64,000 nucleotides of DNA from Symsagittifera roscoffensis (taxonomy: Eukaryota > Xenacoelomorpha > Acoela > Convolutidae): the NCBI RefSeq assembly GCF_963678635.1, contig NC_087070.1, positions 33,681,955 to 33,745,954 of the forward strand, read 5' to 3'. The position numbers were made by a program, and so were the translations under genes. The notes below the pieces were generated by a model. It made no database searches, was not told the origin of the DNA, and was given only the letters and a program-made list of their open reading frames with translations. Shown here in pieces: positions 11,529-21,700 of the stretch (position 1 is its first letter; each line of letters opens with the position of its first letter).

Positions 11529-12348
11529 TACTCCCCGGACAGTCCGGTCAATGTCCTCATTGAATCGCGCAATGTTCTAAATGGTTACAGTGTCATCGAA
11601 CAGAATTTACAAAATGCACGAAATTACTTTTACCTACGTCACATCGACTCACTGCAGAATATAAATGGCATCATACTACATCACTATAGCCTTCAAATTC
11701 TTTCATTAATCTGCACATTGAGGATATGACTTAAGATAAAACATATTTTCTGACTTCCAGTGTCAATGTCCCGATTGAAACTTTTTCTCCTAAATTTAAA
11801 AGGTGTTGGCTTGCAGGACAGTCCTGCCAACCAACAAGCTAAAATTATCCTACTATGCTCCTTCCCTTCGGAAATCTTGCTTGTCTATTGTCCTGAATAT
11901 TAAAACCAAGAGACCTTGTGGTTAGAAAGAACAATGCAACAACTTCCCTCCTCAAGAAGTTACTCAAGTTTTTCATGTCACCACAAAGTTATCAGTCTTC
12001 CTAAGTGATTAAAAACAATCATGCAGGCTGGAATATTTAAATATACTCTTCCCTCAAGCCTTTCTAAATAAATAATAAGTGAGTGTCTCTAAAGCCACTT
12101 CAACTAAAACCAAAATGCAAATTTATAAATGCAACAATTTCCAAACTCAACTTAAATGTTTCAGTTTTCAATTACAACTTGGTTGCTTGGTTTCTCACTT
12201 GAGTTTTTCACACACATAAAACAATTCTGAGTTTTAACTTTTCTTCATCATCCCTTTGTTCTCTTCTTTTTTCGTCGTTTAGAAGTTCTAAAACTTCTAA
12301 ATTCTTCTAATTTTCTTTCTTGCTGCCTCTTGTTTTCTCGACCATTCG
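11529..12348 (-). other. 3' non-coding region of copy 1, with purine tract and palindromes
   Basis: No reading frame is evident. Next to the LTR the sense strand reads CCGGACTGTCCGGGGAGTA, a short purine-rich run (GGGGAG) that could serve as plus-strand primer site. It overlaps a perfect palindrome at 11535-11547. A second palindrome with the same GGACAGTCC centre lies at 11813-11827. Function as primer is inferred from position only. Confidence 0.6.
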
Positions 12349-15300
12349 TCAATGCTCCATTTCCTCCTCCTGTGACACTGACTCCGCACTCTCGGTTTCC
12401 GTGTCTTGTAGCACGTCATTGACTATCCTGACGCTGTTGGAAGCCGTCCTCCAACACTTCTGCTCTTCCACCCTCTGTTTACAGCAAGGTAGGGGATCCA
12501 CGTTTGATTCTCTGTTTCTACAGAAGCTGTTGTGGAGACACAACGTCACGTTTCTCTCCAAATCTTCTTTCAGCATCTCTGCCTTCTCATTTCCACTACG
12601 CTCGCTCGTCCTGGAAATTCTTTTCACAGCGGTGGTCACTGCATTCCGATGGGTCACGAAAGCTCGCTTGAAAGCTCCTGCCCCAATGTCCAGTTGATAT
12701 TCACTGTATACTCTGCCATGCTTCGACATATGCTTTTTCGCATACTCGTACAACCATGCAGTCATGTTAGCTCTGAACCATGGCATCAATCGTTTTCTTG
12801 CCCATATCTTCTTCACTTCCATCGGAATGTTTAGAACTTTGCACATTGTCTCAAAAAGATCTAAATCTTTTAGACAATCTAATTTCCGCAATTGTTCTCT
12901 CGTCGGTGCCTCCTGTCTATTATTTTCTCTCACATGAGCTTCCAGCCATTGTATCGCCATCATAACTCCCACTATCACTATTGTTATGGGCTGTGATGAA
13001 TCTGGTAAACCCATGGAGAGCAGCTCTCCAGAGTCCCAGATCAACACCAGATTACTACGCTTGGGATACCACCAGGTCTGCAGCAAGCAGTGGCAAGGAA
13101 ACTCGTCATGTGTCAACATGATGCTCCTCCAATTCCGTTTTCCCGAAGCTTCCAGCAATGGCTCCACTTCCATCATCACTCGGTGGATCTCATCATTCTC
13201 ATCTACTGCATTGTAATCTGTGACAGTTGATCCTCTCTGTTTCTGTTTTTCAAAGTCACTGAAGTTCCCGCTCACATATCCCATGAACTTCTTTCCTAGT
13301 ATTGACTCCAACTCCTCTTTGGTTCTTTCTGGAACTGCTGAGAAAATCTTACACAGTAACTCGTAAGACTTTTCAGACATTCTTGCCAACCTCACGCACT
13401 TCGGCACTGAAAAGGCTTGATCCACAATCGTTCTTGTACTCTTCACATCCACAGCTACGAAATGTACAGGATACTTGCTCTTGCACATTGGAGCCAACAT
13501 TGAACCCACCAAATATCGTGCTCCTGATGGTCTACAATAAGTTTCGCTGTGTCTGATGTTCATCTCCGTTTCGATTGCTTCCCTCCATTTTCCTATATAC
13601 TTCTGCTCAGTCTGCAGAACTCCTGGGAATACTTCTACGCTGATGGCTGTGACCATCTCATGTTTCTGTTCTAGATTCAATAGTGATTCTAAAGAACCAA
13701 ACATGCTGTAGAATCCTAGTGCTGTCACCAGATTCACATCGGTTCCTCCATGGCAATCTGCTATCAGTTCCGTTTCCGTTCTTGCTTTCATCACTACATT
13801 TCCAAACAATACCGTCAACTGCTTGTGTTGTTTCTCCAGGGTTTTCACACAGTCTAGACTTCCACAAACGTGACCCTCTAGTCCACAGACTTCCGCCAGA
13901 CAGCTACCAGGTTTGACCCAGTCTTCTGGTCCCCAGCCAGGCAACTCCACTCTATCTTCTCCGTTGCTCTTAGAGGCTGTTATCATCACATTATATATGA
14001 TGTTGAGGTCACGCAGGTTACAGTCCGCATTCAGTTCCCTCTGTATGTCCTGTGTCGCCCGTAATATTGAGTCAGCGTTGGGACTAGGACACCACGATGG
14101 CTTCATCAATTCCCACACTGCCATCAAGCTCGTTCTCAGTAATTCATCTGATAATCCCAACCCAAATTCCACTCTCTTGTCGGATTTTGGTACTGAAGGT
14201 GCAGTCACCTCTTCTTCCAAGACCAATCCCAATTTGGCCTGTGGATTGTTAACGCTCTTAGTCGTCACAATTCTGGACGTCCAGAATCTTAGTAACACCG
14301 CCTGCTCATAATCAAAGAAGCAATCACGTATGTCTTCACTCAGGAAAGGATTGTATGCTATCCCTATAATCCCGGACACATAGCTATATGACTTCTTCTT
14401 GATCGGTCCACAGTATTCACTGGATTTTGGCAATGCTCCCATAGATTCTTTAGTGAGCCTCAACTCCTTGTTTGAGAATCTCCTGATCTCGTCTATCTTT
14501 TTCATGGGTTCCAATTCTTCAGGTTCTTTCATGTTCACCCTCATCGGTTTACTTTGCTGCATATCCAGCATTGCTAGCAAGAACATGGCTTTCGTTCGCT
14601 CATCGTCTTCCTTCAACATTTTAACACAAGTGCTTAATGCAGGTACTGAAATCTGCTCTATCAGGAATCGAATGAAACAGAGAGCGTCTCTCCGCTTTGC
14701 ACACGCTACTGCTGCTCCCTCCTGGACTATCAGATCCCTCAGATTCGTCATAAGGAAAACTTTTTCCTCCTTTGATCTCTTCCTTTCTTCTGAATCATAT
14801 TCTTCGCGAGTCAGTCCCATCATGCACCAGGCGAGCCTGAGTTGTAATTCCGTCCTTACGTAAGGTACTGCCACGAGAGCATGTATTCTTGGCGTAGTCC
14901 TCATTTCCTCTTCGAAATACCTCAATACTACTGCTTTCCATGGAAGGCTCACCAACTGCTCGATCGTCTCCGCCTGTATGTCAGACGACGCCAAAGTTCC
15001 GTACGCCTTCTGCTTGAGGGTGGTGCCTTGCAACATTGTTTCCAGATAACCCTCCATGGCTTTTTCCTCTTCCAGGGCCATTACATACCCTCTAGCCGAG
15101 TTCCGGTATTCCAACATCTCCATGTATCCACCGGTGGGTTCATCTATCGACACTGTCTCAGACACTGTCAGTCTGTTGTATTCCACTGGTGTTAGTTGTC
15201 CTGCAACACTTCCCTTTCCATGATTCATGGGAGATGGCTTGAAGTCCCTCATTTTACTCTCTCCACATTGACTGAGTATTTCCATTTCTAAAGTCGCTCC

Positions 15301-18300
15301 AGTCAGAGTGCGGTCACTCCTTTTGGATTTATAACCGGTTGACTTTATCCCCGCCATGAGAATGGGTGGCACCATCGCTATATCAGTTAATATTCTATCT
15401 GTGCCAGACAATTGATAATCACCTTGCCCCAAATCCATGACTTCCTCGACTCGTTTTCTTTTCGCTGAGTTACCAGCTTTCATCGATATTTCCGAATCCA
15501 CTTTCGTCTTTCCAATCCTCCTCGGCATCACTCTGCTGCCTAACTTCATTTTCATCGCATTGATTTTATCAATCACCATTTTCGATCGCATCGTTCCTCT
15601 CCTGGTCCTTGACAGGTACACCACCTCTCCTTCATTGTCCTGCGGTGTCATCTTGATGGGAGAATTCGCTTCACTCTCATCAGTGGCTGAGTCGATCAAT
15701 AACTCACTCAGTCTCCCTTCACACTCATCAAGCTTGTCAAGTACTTCTCTCATCAAGGGTTGATTGAGACCTGTTTTGAGAATGGACTGGGTCCCATAGC
15801 TCTGAATCACAGTCCAGACTTCTTCCATGAACGCCACTCTGTCCAGCTTACATCCCGTCCTACTCTCGTGGTCTCGGTGATGTACTTCCCATTCTTCTTC
15901 GGGTAGCGTTCCCAAGAAAGGTACTCTGGCTGAGGCCTCTATTCTTCTCCTCCGAGGTGATTCCATGAGGATTCTCTGATCGTTATTTCTTGTATTGCCA
16001 GGAGAGCTGCTCTCCGGCAAATTCCGTTTCATTTCCTCAAAGGCTGACGGAGGTTCCAGTATCGAGATGCTTTCATCCGCTGGCTCAGTCGTTTCCAACG
16101 TGTCTGCATTATTCTCAAGATCACTGAAGATATTGAAATCCAGGCTGGATGTTCCTCCTGTCGATGCCCTGTCGTCTTCCCCACCAGCTTGATCTTGTTG
16201 CATGGGTTCTTCCGTCTGACGGTTTCCACCCCGTCCGTCATCTCCTTCTGACTTGTCCCCATTCGAGTTCGATGGTCCTTGTTTGTCATCATCAGCTTCT
16301 TCCTGGAATCTCGGTATGAGCAATGTACCGGCTGATTTATCTTCCTCTTCTCCATGGACCACTTTGGTTTCTTCGCAGCCGAAGGGTGCTAGGAAAATTC
16401 TCGTCTGCAATATTCCCGCAACTTTCATCTCTTTTCTCACACTGGTCAGGATTACTGAGGCTTCAGGCAATTCAGTCCTGCCTCTCATCCTCATTGGAGC
16501 TAAGCCTAGTCCCCTCCATTCCTCATCAAATCCTTCAGGCTTGGGAGTAGCGGCGTTGCTTATTCGCCTTCTCGTCGCTTGATCCGTGTACGCAAATCGT
16601 GTGTACTGTAACACGGCGGCATTTCTCCCCACGAAGTATGGATCCATCGTCGCCGAGAAATTCCCTACTCTCCTTTCATTGGTTTCGAATGCTCTCAACC
16701 TAGGAGTTTGTACTACGGAGACTGCTCCGAGCAACATCCTTCTTATCAGAGGGAATTCAGGGATTGCTTCGGGTAGCTTCTTGTAATCGCCCCAATCCTT
16801 CGTCTCTTCTCTCACCTTGTGATACGCTGCTGTGAGACGAGGCACTCTGGTCATTTCGCCATTCGTTTTGTCATAGGGCCTCAGATTCCAAAGCTTTGGA
16901 AACACCTCGATGTGCCCTCTTTCTACTTCTCCCATGCGGTCACAGAAGTGATCGTCAAAATTGACGACTGTCATCTCTGGCTCCGATATTTTCGCAAATA
17001 ACAGATCTTCACTCATGAGCTCTCGCAATGCGTGCTGCTCACACCAGTTCAGTGTACTACCGTCCACTGCCGATATGAGGTTCAGGTGCAACACCGACCT
17101 CCTATATGCTTCCACTTTAACGTCAGGGAACGCAAAGGTGACTGCTGGTCCATAGATCACTGTCACGAACTCCGTGACTCCTCTGATCAGCGCCAAGGGA
17201 TCGATTCTCATAGCTAAGCTCAAATCTGTTAACAGCGGCATGCCTCCAACATGTCGTCTAACATCTTCCTCTCTTTCAATTGTCTCGTCTTCTCCGGTTC
17301 CAAAGCGATTTTGCTGCAAGAGATACTGGATAAGAGTGTGTCTCAGGTCTCTTATTTTGTTCCACGAGTCTGTGGACTTCTTCATATCCAGATTCCTCAC
17401 TCTCTCTTTCATCTGCTCTGGACAACGTGCCAGTTTCATCAGTCCTCCCAAGTTTCCGTGGGTTATTGCGATCAATGTCAGAAGTCCATCTAGTCGCAGG
17501 TTCTGTATTCCATCCGTAAGCAGTATCACCGGTCCTTTCACGAAATTCTCCGCCCCAAATGTCACGAACAGGGCTATTAATTCCACTATCGATACTTTCA
17601 CTACCGCTTGGAGGAATTCCTTTATCAAGTAGTGCGAGACTTTCGGGTAGACTTTTGCCAAGAAGGACGCGGTCCATCCGGCTCCCAACCCTTCTAGCAT
17701 GCTGTCTGTCCTTTCAAATCCCTCCTGTCCTTTCACTTCCTGGGTCCAGAAGGTTTCCAGAGTAATCTGACACATTCTGTTCACGAACTCAGCTGTCTTT
17801 TCTCCGGCATTTTCCGCCAGGTTCACCTCCTTCAACAAGTAGGCGTGTATCTTAGTGATCATTACTGGGCCTTGCTGAAAAGCATCTGCACCCAATGCCG
17901 CTACTCTCGGATTCAGGTGTAGCCACTGGTTTGCTTCCGGCTTGGTTCTCAGCACCATCGCTTCCAGATGAGCTCTCGTCTCCAGTGAATTCTTTCTTCT
18001 CGTGTCTTCACTCGCCACTTCCATTGCTCGGAACCACAAGTCGTTGGACATCGCCGTGATCACTCGATGGTCGTCATCTATTCCTGGTTTCAGTTTGAGT
18101 TGCCGACTGAAGTTGGACAGTTCCAACCCCAGCACTTCGTCCAACACCAACATGTGTAGCGCGTGGTCCTTGAACCCTCTCATCGCGTTTGAGATATCTG
18201 ACCATACTGCCGGCAGTTCAGCCTTAAGTGGCCTCAAGTTCTCCATTTCTATCATGCGATTCGGGGCTGATATGATCACATCATATTTTCCCTCCGAAAG

Positions 18301-21294
18301 TAAGGCTACCATTGCATACACAAATTTCAGTCCATCCGGGAGATATGCATATCCCGGAGACAACGCAAATACTACTCTCAATGTCACTTTGTTGAATGAT
18401 CCCTCCTTTGTCGCGTCTACCACTTCACCCATTGACTCCAGGATGTCTTTTATCGCGGGCCATACTGCGTTTTCTGCTGTTGCAGGATCTCTGAGCCTGC
18501 TCAGAAAACCTCTACTGTGTAGATGGTCATTGATGCCAGCAAACACAATCGTTATCGGGTTCATCTCTGTCTGCCTCTGTACCCCTATAGCCAATGACAC
18601 TGATTGCAATAGGTCTAGGTCAACTGCGGCCAGCATTATGACGTCCGGCCAAAACAAAGACTTGGAGGTGTACACGAACTCTGAATTCGCTACTACCATG
18701 ATTTTGGCCTTTCTCATCTCTGCTTTGTCGTAGGCGGCGAAGATGGTCTCATCTTTCTTTATCGCTGTCAATCCGCCATATCTCTGGGCATCACCATCTT
18801 GGTTCACTAGTTTTGGGTACACTCTCTCCTTCACATGACCAGGTGGTGTCGTCAATTGCCTAAATATCTTCACGTGTTGTCCAATCGGCGCTCTCGCCGT
18901 CAGGAATCTTCCTGGCCTTTCTTCACGATTCCTCTCATCATGGTTCAATCTCACATCTTGCAACGGTCTTGCATTCACAGGCCCTATTGTGTTGTTGGAG
19001 GGCAGTCCCTCCAAGTCGGCAAATCTCAAGGCCGTCGTGGAGCTGAAATTTATGCTAGCGGCTATCAACCAGTCTACGCCGGTTATCGAGTACAATCTGC
19101 TGACGGATAGCGTCGCTCCATTCAGCATCCTCCTTGCATCTTCGATGAAGCTCACTCTCTGTAGGTCCAGCTTCATTAGTTCTTCTTTGTATATATGCCA
19201 AGGAGACGGTATGGATCGCGACCACATCAATGAGCCTCTGCTCGGTCTTTCCTCTCGACTGGTACTCGTCGTCTCCGATCTAGTGTCCGATCTAGATGTG
19301 CCGGCTACTTCTTCGATTGGTTGGTTGACAGGTCCTATCCTTCTCCTAGGATGAATTGTTCTCCTCATCGGTGCCTCTCCCAACCGATCCTGTACATCTG
19401 TTCTTCGACCTGGTTCACTGGAGCTTTGTTGCCGGTAATTTATGGCGGCTGGGACCGTACCCAAGCGTGTTTTCAGGTTAGGAGGCACAAAGGTGGTGAT
19501 CACCGTATCACTCACCGTTCCCTCTTCCTTCAGCACTCCTGTGTCAAAGAGTTCTGCTTCCAGCTTATCCAACCGTTCTTGGAAGACTCGATTCAACCAA
19601 GCTTGTCCTTCGACACTGTCGAAGTGGATGCCATCTGTGGTCAGTCTGGCTTGATCCATGGCTCTCAATTCATGTTCAATGTCCATGAGGATCATTCTTC
19701 CGGCATTTCTATTTGCTAGGTTTCTCAAGATGTTGTTCCATCTCATGACTCCCTCGTTGTGCCTTCTTCCTGATACTGTCAGGCTTCTTGTGTTCATTGG
19801 CACAGTGCAAACGGTCAGTACCGCGCAACTGAACTTCTGCCAGAGAGTAGTAAACAAACACACCATCATTGCTTCCCACAGTGCTTCTTGCTCATCTGAT
19901 CCTCTGGAGATGTCATTCGTCCCAACTAAGATCATCACATTGGGTATCTTCCCTGGATTCATCAGCTCCACCATGCGATATAATTGGGCAATCGTCGCGC
20001 CTCCAAAGGCCATCACCGTGGTGACCCATGAGGTCCTCAAATTCGACAGCACTCTGACTAAGCTGTCTCCCAATATCAGGTGAGATGTCCCAAGTGGTGG
20101 TTGCTGCAGGTTCACAGCCGGGCTCCAGGTAGCTCGATTGAAGCAGGCTCTCGGATCTGTCTCCGGAACTCCCGTGAAATTATACTTTAATTGATTATTC
20201 TTCTGCACGTCCATTACACGAGACACTTTCTTCGCTGGCATCTTCCTTACTTTTCTCTCTGTGATCTTCGAACTCCCCCTGAGTGGCGTCACGTCACTTA
20301 TCCCTTGTCTGATTATTGCCTGGGAGAGTTGTACTCTGCCCGTATCGTCAATCGTTCCATAGGGTGCAGTCACCCCGGAACCTGGTGCATTCTTGTTAGC
20401 GACCAATCGTCCAGCGGTCTCTATCAGTTTTCTCACTGTCTGTTCTACGACGGGATTACCCAAGGTGTCACTAGGATCCGGGATTGTTACTCGGTTCGTC
20501 TCTGCTGGAAGCCGTGTCTCCGTTGTTTGACTCATTTCTCGAGGTGTCAAGAGCTCCATCGGGGACTGCCCACGAGGAATATCCCTTGCAGGTATCACTT
20601 TCTCAATGGACGTCGTCAACGCCACCTGCTCCGATCGCTCTTTGTATTCCTGCCTTAAGCGTTCGATCTCTTGACCCTGCTTTTTGTTGCAGTCTTCAAA
20701 CAACTTTCTCCACATGTCCCGGTCTTCCTCCATCGCCAGCATGGTCTTCGTCATATCGTTTAACTCCTTCTTCGTACTTCTCAACTGATCGTTCATCTCG
20801 TCCAGATCTTGTATGGTTTGGTTCGTCTGAACCTTCTGTGTTACTTTCGCCCCTTTTGGTGGCACAGCTGCTCTCAGTGGTGAACCAGACGAGGTCGCCT
20901 CGCTGTTCATCTCCCGATGCATTCTCGTCAGCCCAGGTTTGGGCTTGGAGGGCATTGGCATCTCACCTGGTTGGTAAGTCCTAGAACTTCCCAACCCAGG
21001 CTCATTCGCCAAGTCACTCCCTGAGAGAGCCCCGTTTCTCCACCTCATCACTCTCATGTTCGGGCGGTCTAGTACTCCTCTTTCTCCATATGCTGCCATC
21101 AACAGGACTTCCGTGGGGCGGTCCCCACGGTTGTCGTGCCCCAAGATGTTAATCAGGGCGGTCAGCAACATGACCACCTCTGGGTCCTCCAGAGCGAAGT
21201 CTCGTTCGATCAGCCGACGATAGATCGCATCTACCATCGGTCCTACATATGCCTCTGCCAGGTCCATCAATTCATCCAGGTTGAAATTGTCCAT
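12349..21294 (-). CDS. Second ORF of copy 1: 2981-residue protein with an SGNH/GDSL hydrolase domain
   Basis: The frame begins MDNFNLDELMDLAEA, followed by a predicted coiled coil at about residues 160-225. An SGNH hydrolase domain spans about 400-575: GDSL with Ser411, block-II Gly near 431, GTND with Asn460, and DGIH with Asp554 and His557. These are the four signature blocks of the superfamily (esterases, lipases, deacetylases). A second stretch at about 863-930 (VFAGINDH) resembles SGNH block III. Residues about 1500-1800 are acidic and probably disordered, and the C-terminal 1100 residues are Cys-containing and unrecognised. No signal peptide or clear transmembrane anchor is seen, so it is not an ordinary Env. 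Position after pol and the upstream splice site suggest a spliced mRNA. The substrate is unknown. Confidence 0.85.
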   Translation of the reverse strand: MDNFNLDELMDLAEAYVGPMVDAIYRRLIERDFALEDPEVVMLLTALINILGHDNRGDRPTEVLLMAAYGERGVLDRPNMRVMRWRNGALSGSDLANEPGLGSSRTYQPGEMPMPSKPKPGLTRMHREMNSEATSSGSPLRAAVPPKGAKVTQKVQTNQTIQDLDEMNDQLRSTKKELNDMTKTMLAMEEDRDMWRKLFEDCNKKQGQEIERLRQEYKERSEQVALTTSIEKVIPARDIPRGQSPMELLTPREMSQTTETRLPAETNRVTIPDPSDTLGNPVVEQTVRKLIETAGRLVANKNAPGSGVTAPYGTIDDTGRVQLSQAIIRQGISDVTPLRGSSKITERKVRKMPAKKVSRVMDVQKNNQLKYNFTGVPETDPRACFNRATWSPAVNLQQPPLGTSHLILGDSLVRVLSNLRTSWVTTVMAFGGATIAQLYRMVELMNPGKIPNVMILVGTNDISRGSDEQEALWEAMMVCLFTTLWQKFSCAVLTVCTVPMNTRSLTVSGRRHNEGVMRWNNILRNLANRNAGRMILMDIEHELRAMDQARLTTDGIHFDSVEGQAWLNRVFQERLDKLEAELFDTGVLKEEGTVSDTVITTFVPPNLKTRLGTVPAAINYRQQSSSEPGRRTDVQDRLGEAPMRRTIHPRRRIGPVNQPIEEVAGTSRSDTRSETTSTSREERPSRGSLMWSRSIPSPWHIYKEELMKLDLQRVSFIEDARRMLNGATLSVSRLYSITGVDWLIAASINFSSTTALRFADLEGLPSNNTIGPVNARPLQDVRLNHDERNREERPGRFLTARAPIGQHVKIFRQLTTPPGHVKERVYPKLVNQDGDAQRYGGLTAIKKDETIFAAYDKAEMRKAKIMVVANSEFVYTSKSLFWPDVIMLAAVDLDLLQSVSLAIGVQRQTEMNPITIVFAGINDHLHSRGFLSRLRDPATAENAVWPAIKDILESMGEVVDATKEGSFNKVTLRVVFALSPGYAYLPDGLKFVYAMVALLSEGKYDVIISAPNRMIEMENLRPLKAELPAVWSDISNAMRGFKDHALHMLVLDEVLGLELSNFSRQLKLKPGIDDDHRVITAMSNDLWFRAMEVASEDTRRKNSLETRAHLEAMVLRTKPEANQWLHLNPRVAALGADAFQQGPVMITKIHAYLLKEVNLAENAGEKTAEFVNRMCQITLETFWTQEVKGQEGFERTDSMLEGLGAGWTASFLAKVYPKVSHYLIKEFLQAVVKVSIVELIALFVTFGAENFVKGPVILLTDGIQNLRLDGLLTLIAITHGNLGGLMKLARCPEQMKERVRNLDMKKSTDSWNKIRDLRHTLIQYLLQQNRFGTGEDETIEREEDVRRHVGGMPLLTDLSLAMRIDPLALIRGVTEFVTVIYGPAVTFAFPDVKVEAYRRSVLHLNLISAVDGSTLNWCEQHALRELMSEDLLFAKISEPEMTVVNFDDHFCDRMGEVERGHIEVFPKLWNLRPYDKTNGEMTRVPRLTAAYHKVREETKDWGDYKKLPEAIPEFPLIRRMLLGAVSVVQTPRLRAFETNERRVGNFSATMDPYFVGRNAAVLQYTRFAYTDQATRRRISNAATPKPEGFDEEWRGLGLAPMRMRGRTELPEASVILTSVRKEMKVAGILQTRIFLAPFGCEETKVVHGEEEDKSAGTLLIPRFQEEADDDKQGPSNSNGDKSEGDDGRGGNRQTEEPMQQDQAGGEDDRASTGGTSSLDFNIFSDLENNADTLETTEPADESISILEPPSAFEEMKRNLPESSSPGNTRNNDQRILMESPRRRRIEASARVPFLGTLPEEEWEVHHRDHESRTGCKLDRVAFMEEVWTVIQSYGTQSILKTGLNQPLMREVLDKLDECEGRLSELLIDSATDESEANSPIKMTPQDNEGEVVYLSRTRRGTMRSKMVIDKINAMKMKLGSRVMPRRIGKTKVDSEISMKAGNSAKRKRVEEVMDLGQGDYQLSGTDRILTDIAMVPPILMAGIKSTGYKSKRSDRTLTGATLEMEILSQCGESKMRDFKPSPMNHGKGSVAGQLTPVEYNRLTVSETVSIDEPTGGYMEMLEYRNSARGYVMALEEEKAMEGYLETMLQGTTLKQKAYGTLASSDIQAETIEQLVSLPWKAVVLRYFEEEMRTTPRIHALVAVPYVRTELQLRLAWCMMGLTREEYDSEERKRSKEEKVFLMTNLRDLIVQEGAAVACAKRRDALCFIRFLIEQISVPALSTCVKMLKEDDERTKAMFLLAMLDMQQSKPMRVNMKEPEELEPMKKIDEIRRFSNKELRLTKESMGALPKSSEYCGPIKKKSYSYVSGIIGIAYNPFLSEDIRDCFFDYEQAVLLRFWTSRIVTTKSVNNPQAKLGLVLEEEVTAPSVPKSDKRVEFGLGLSDELLRTSLMAVWELMKPSWCPSPNADSILRATQDIQRELNADCNLRDLNIIYNVMITASKSNGEDRVELPGWGPEDWVKPGSCLAEVCGLEGHVCGSLDCVKTLEKQHKQLTVLFGNVVMKARTETELIADCHGGTDVNLVTALGFYSMFGSLESLLNLEQKHEMVTAISVEVFPGVLQTEQKYIGKWREAIETEMNIRHSETYCRPSGARYLVGSMLAPMCKSKYPVHFVAVDVKSTRTIVDQAFSVPKCVRLARMSEKSYELLCKIFSAVPERTKEELESILGKKFMGYVSGNFSDFEKQKQRGSTVTDYNAVDENDEIHRVMMEVEPLLEASGKRNWRSIMLTHDEFPCHCLLQTWWYPKRSNLVLIWDSGELLSMGLPDSSQPITIVIVGVMMAIQWLEAHVRENNRQEAPTREQLRKLDCLKDLDLFETMCKVLNIPMEVKKIWARKRLMPWFRANMTAWLYEYAKKHMSKHGRVYSEYQLDIGAGAFKRAFVTHRNAVTTAVKRISRTSERSGNEKAEMLKEDLERNVTLCLHNSFCRNRESNVDPLPCCKQRVEEQKCWRTASNSVRIVNDVLQDTETESAESVSQEEEMEH

Positions 21295-21700
21295 ACTGTT
21301 CTTTCCAAGTTTGATTTGATTTCGATTTCAAGTTTTGACTCAAGTGAGCAATTAAATGATCAATCAGGATCTAGAAAAGAAATCACGAATGTCACACCTG
21401 TCAATTTCACCTTAACATACATCGTTAAAATTTGCTTAAAGACAGTTCAGATAAAAAGATATTTATCCTAAAATTTATTAAAATCAATTGGTCTCTAAAA
21501 TTTTGGAATTCGACCTAAGATTGGACAGTCCAAACTTTGGATCTATTCCCAAGATCGTCTTTTAGTTTTTCATGGTCACTAACCCCTACTTGCCCATGAT
21601 CTTAATAACCTAACACATAACATAACATAACGTAACATAACACACATATCACATATTACATGCAGCTTGGTCTTTGGCCTAACACCCTCTCGCACATCAC
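21295..21700 (-). promoter_or_regulatory. Inter-ORF region with candidate 3' splice site
   Basis: The sense strand contains TTTCTTTTCTAG ending at 21371, a strong pyrimidine-rich acceptor 76 nt before the second ORF's ATG. Copy 2 keeps it (TTCTTTTTTAG ending at 54399). Just upstream is TGTGACATTCG (21386-21396 on the plus strand as its complement), identical to the LTR 5' terminus. A palindrome TTGGAC-A-GTCCAA lies at 21521-21533. A TATGT/TTATG microsatellite lies at about 21608-21650. Splicing to a downstream frame is known for env of gypsy-type retroviruses; its use here is inferred. Confidence 0.55.

Noticed and set aside
18002-18733. 243-codon plus-strand frame
   Set aside because: It lies antisense to the second ORF of copy 1 and is a shadow of that coding sequence.
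12349-21294. Second ORF as a classical Env glycoprotein
   Set aside because: There is no signal peptide, furin-like site with fusion peptide, or clear transmembrane anchor; the SGNH domain argues for another role.
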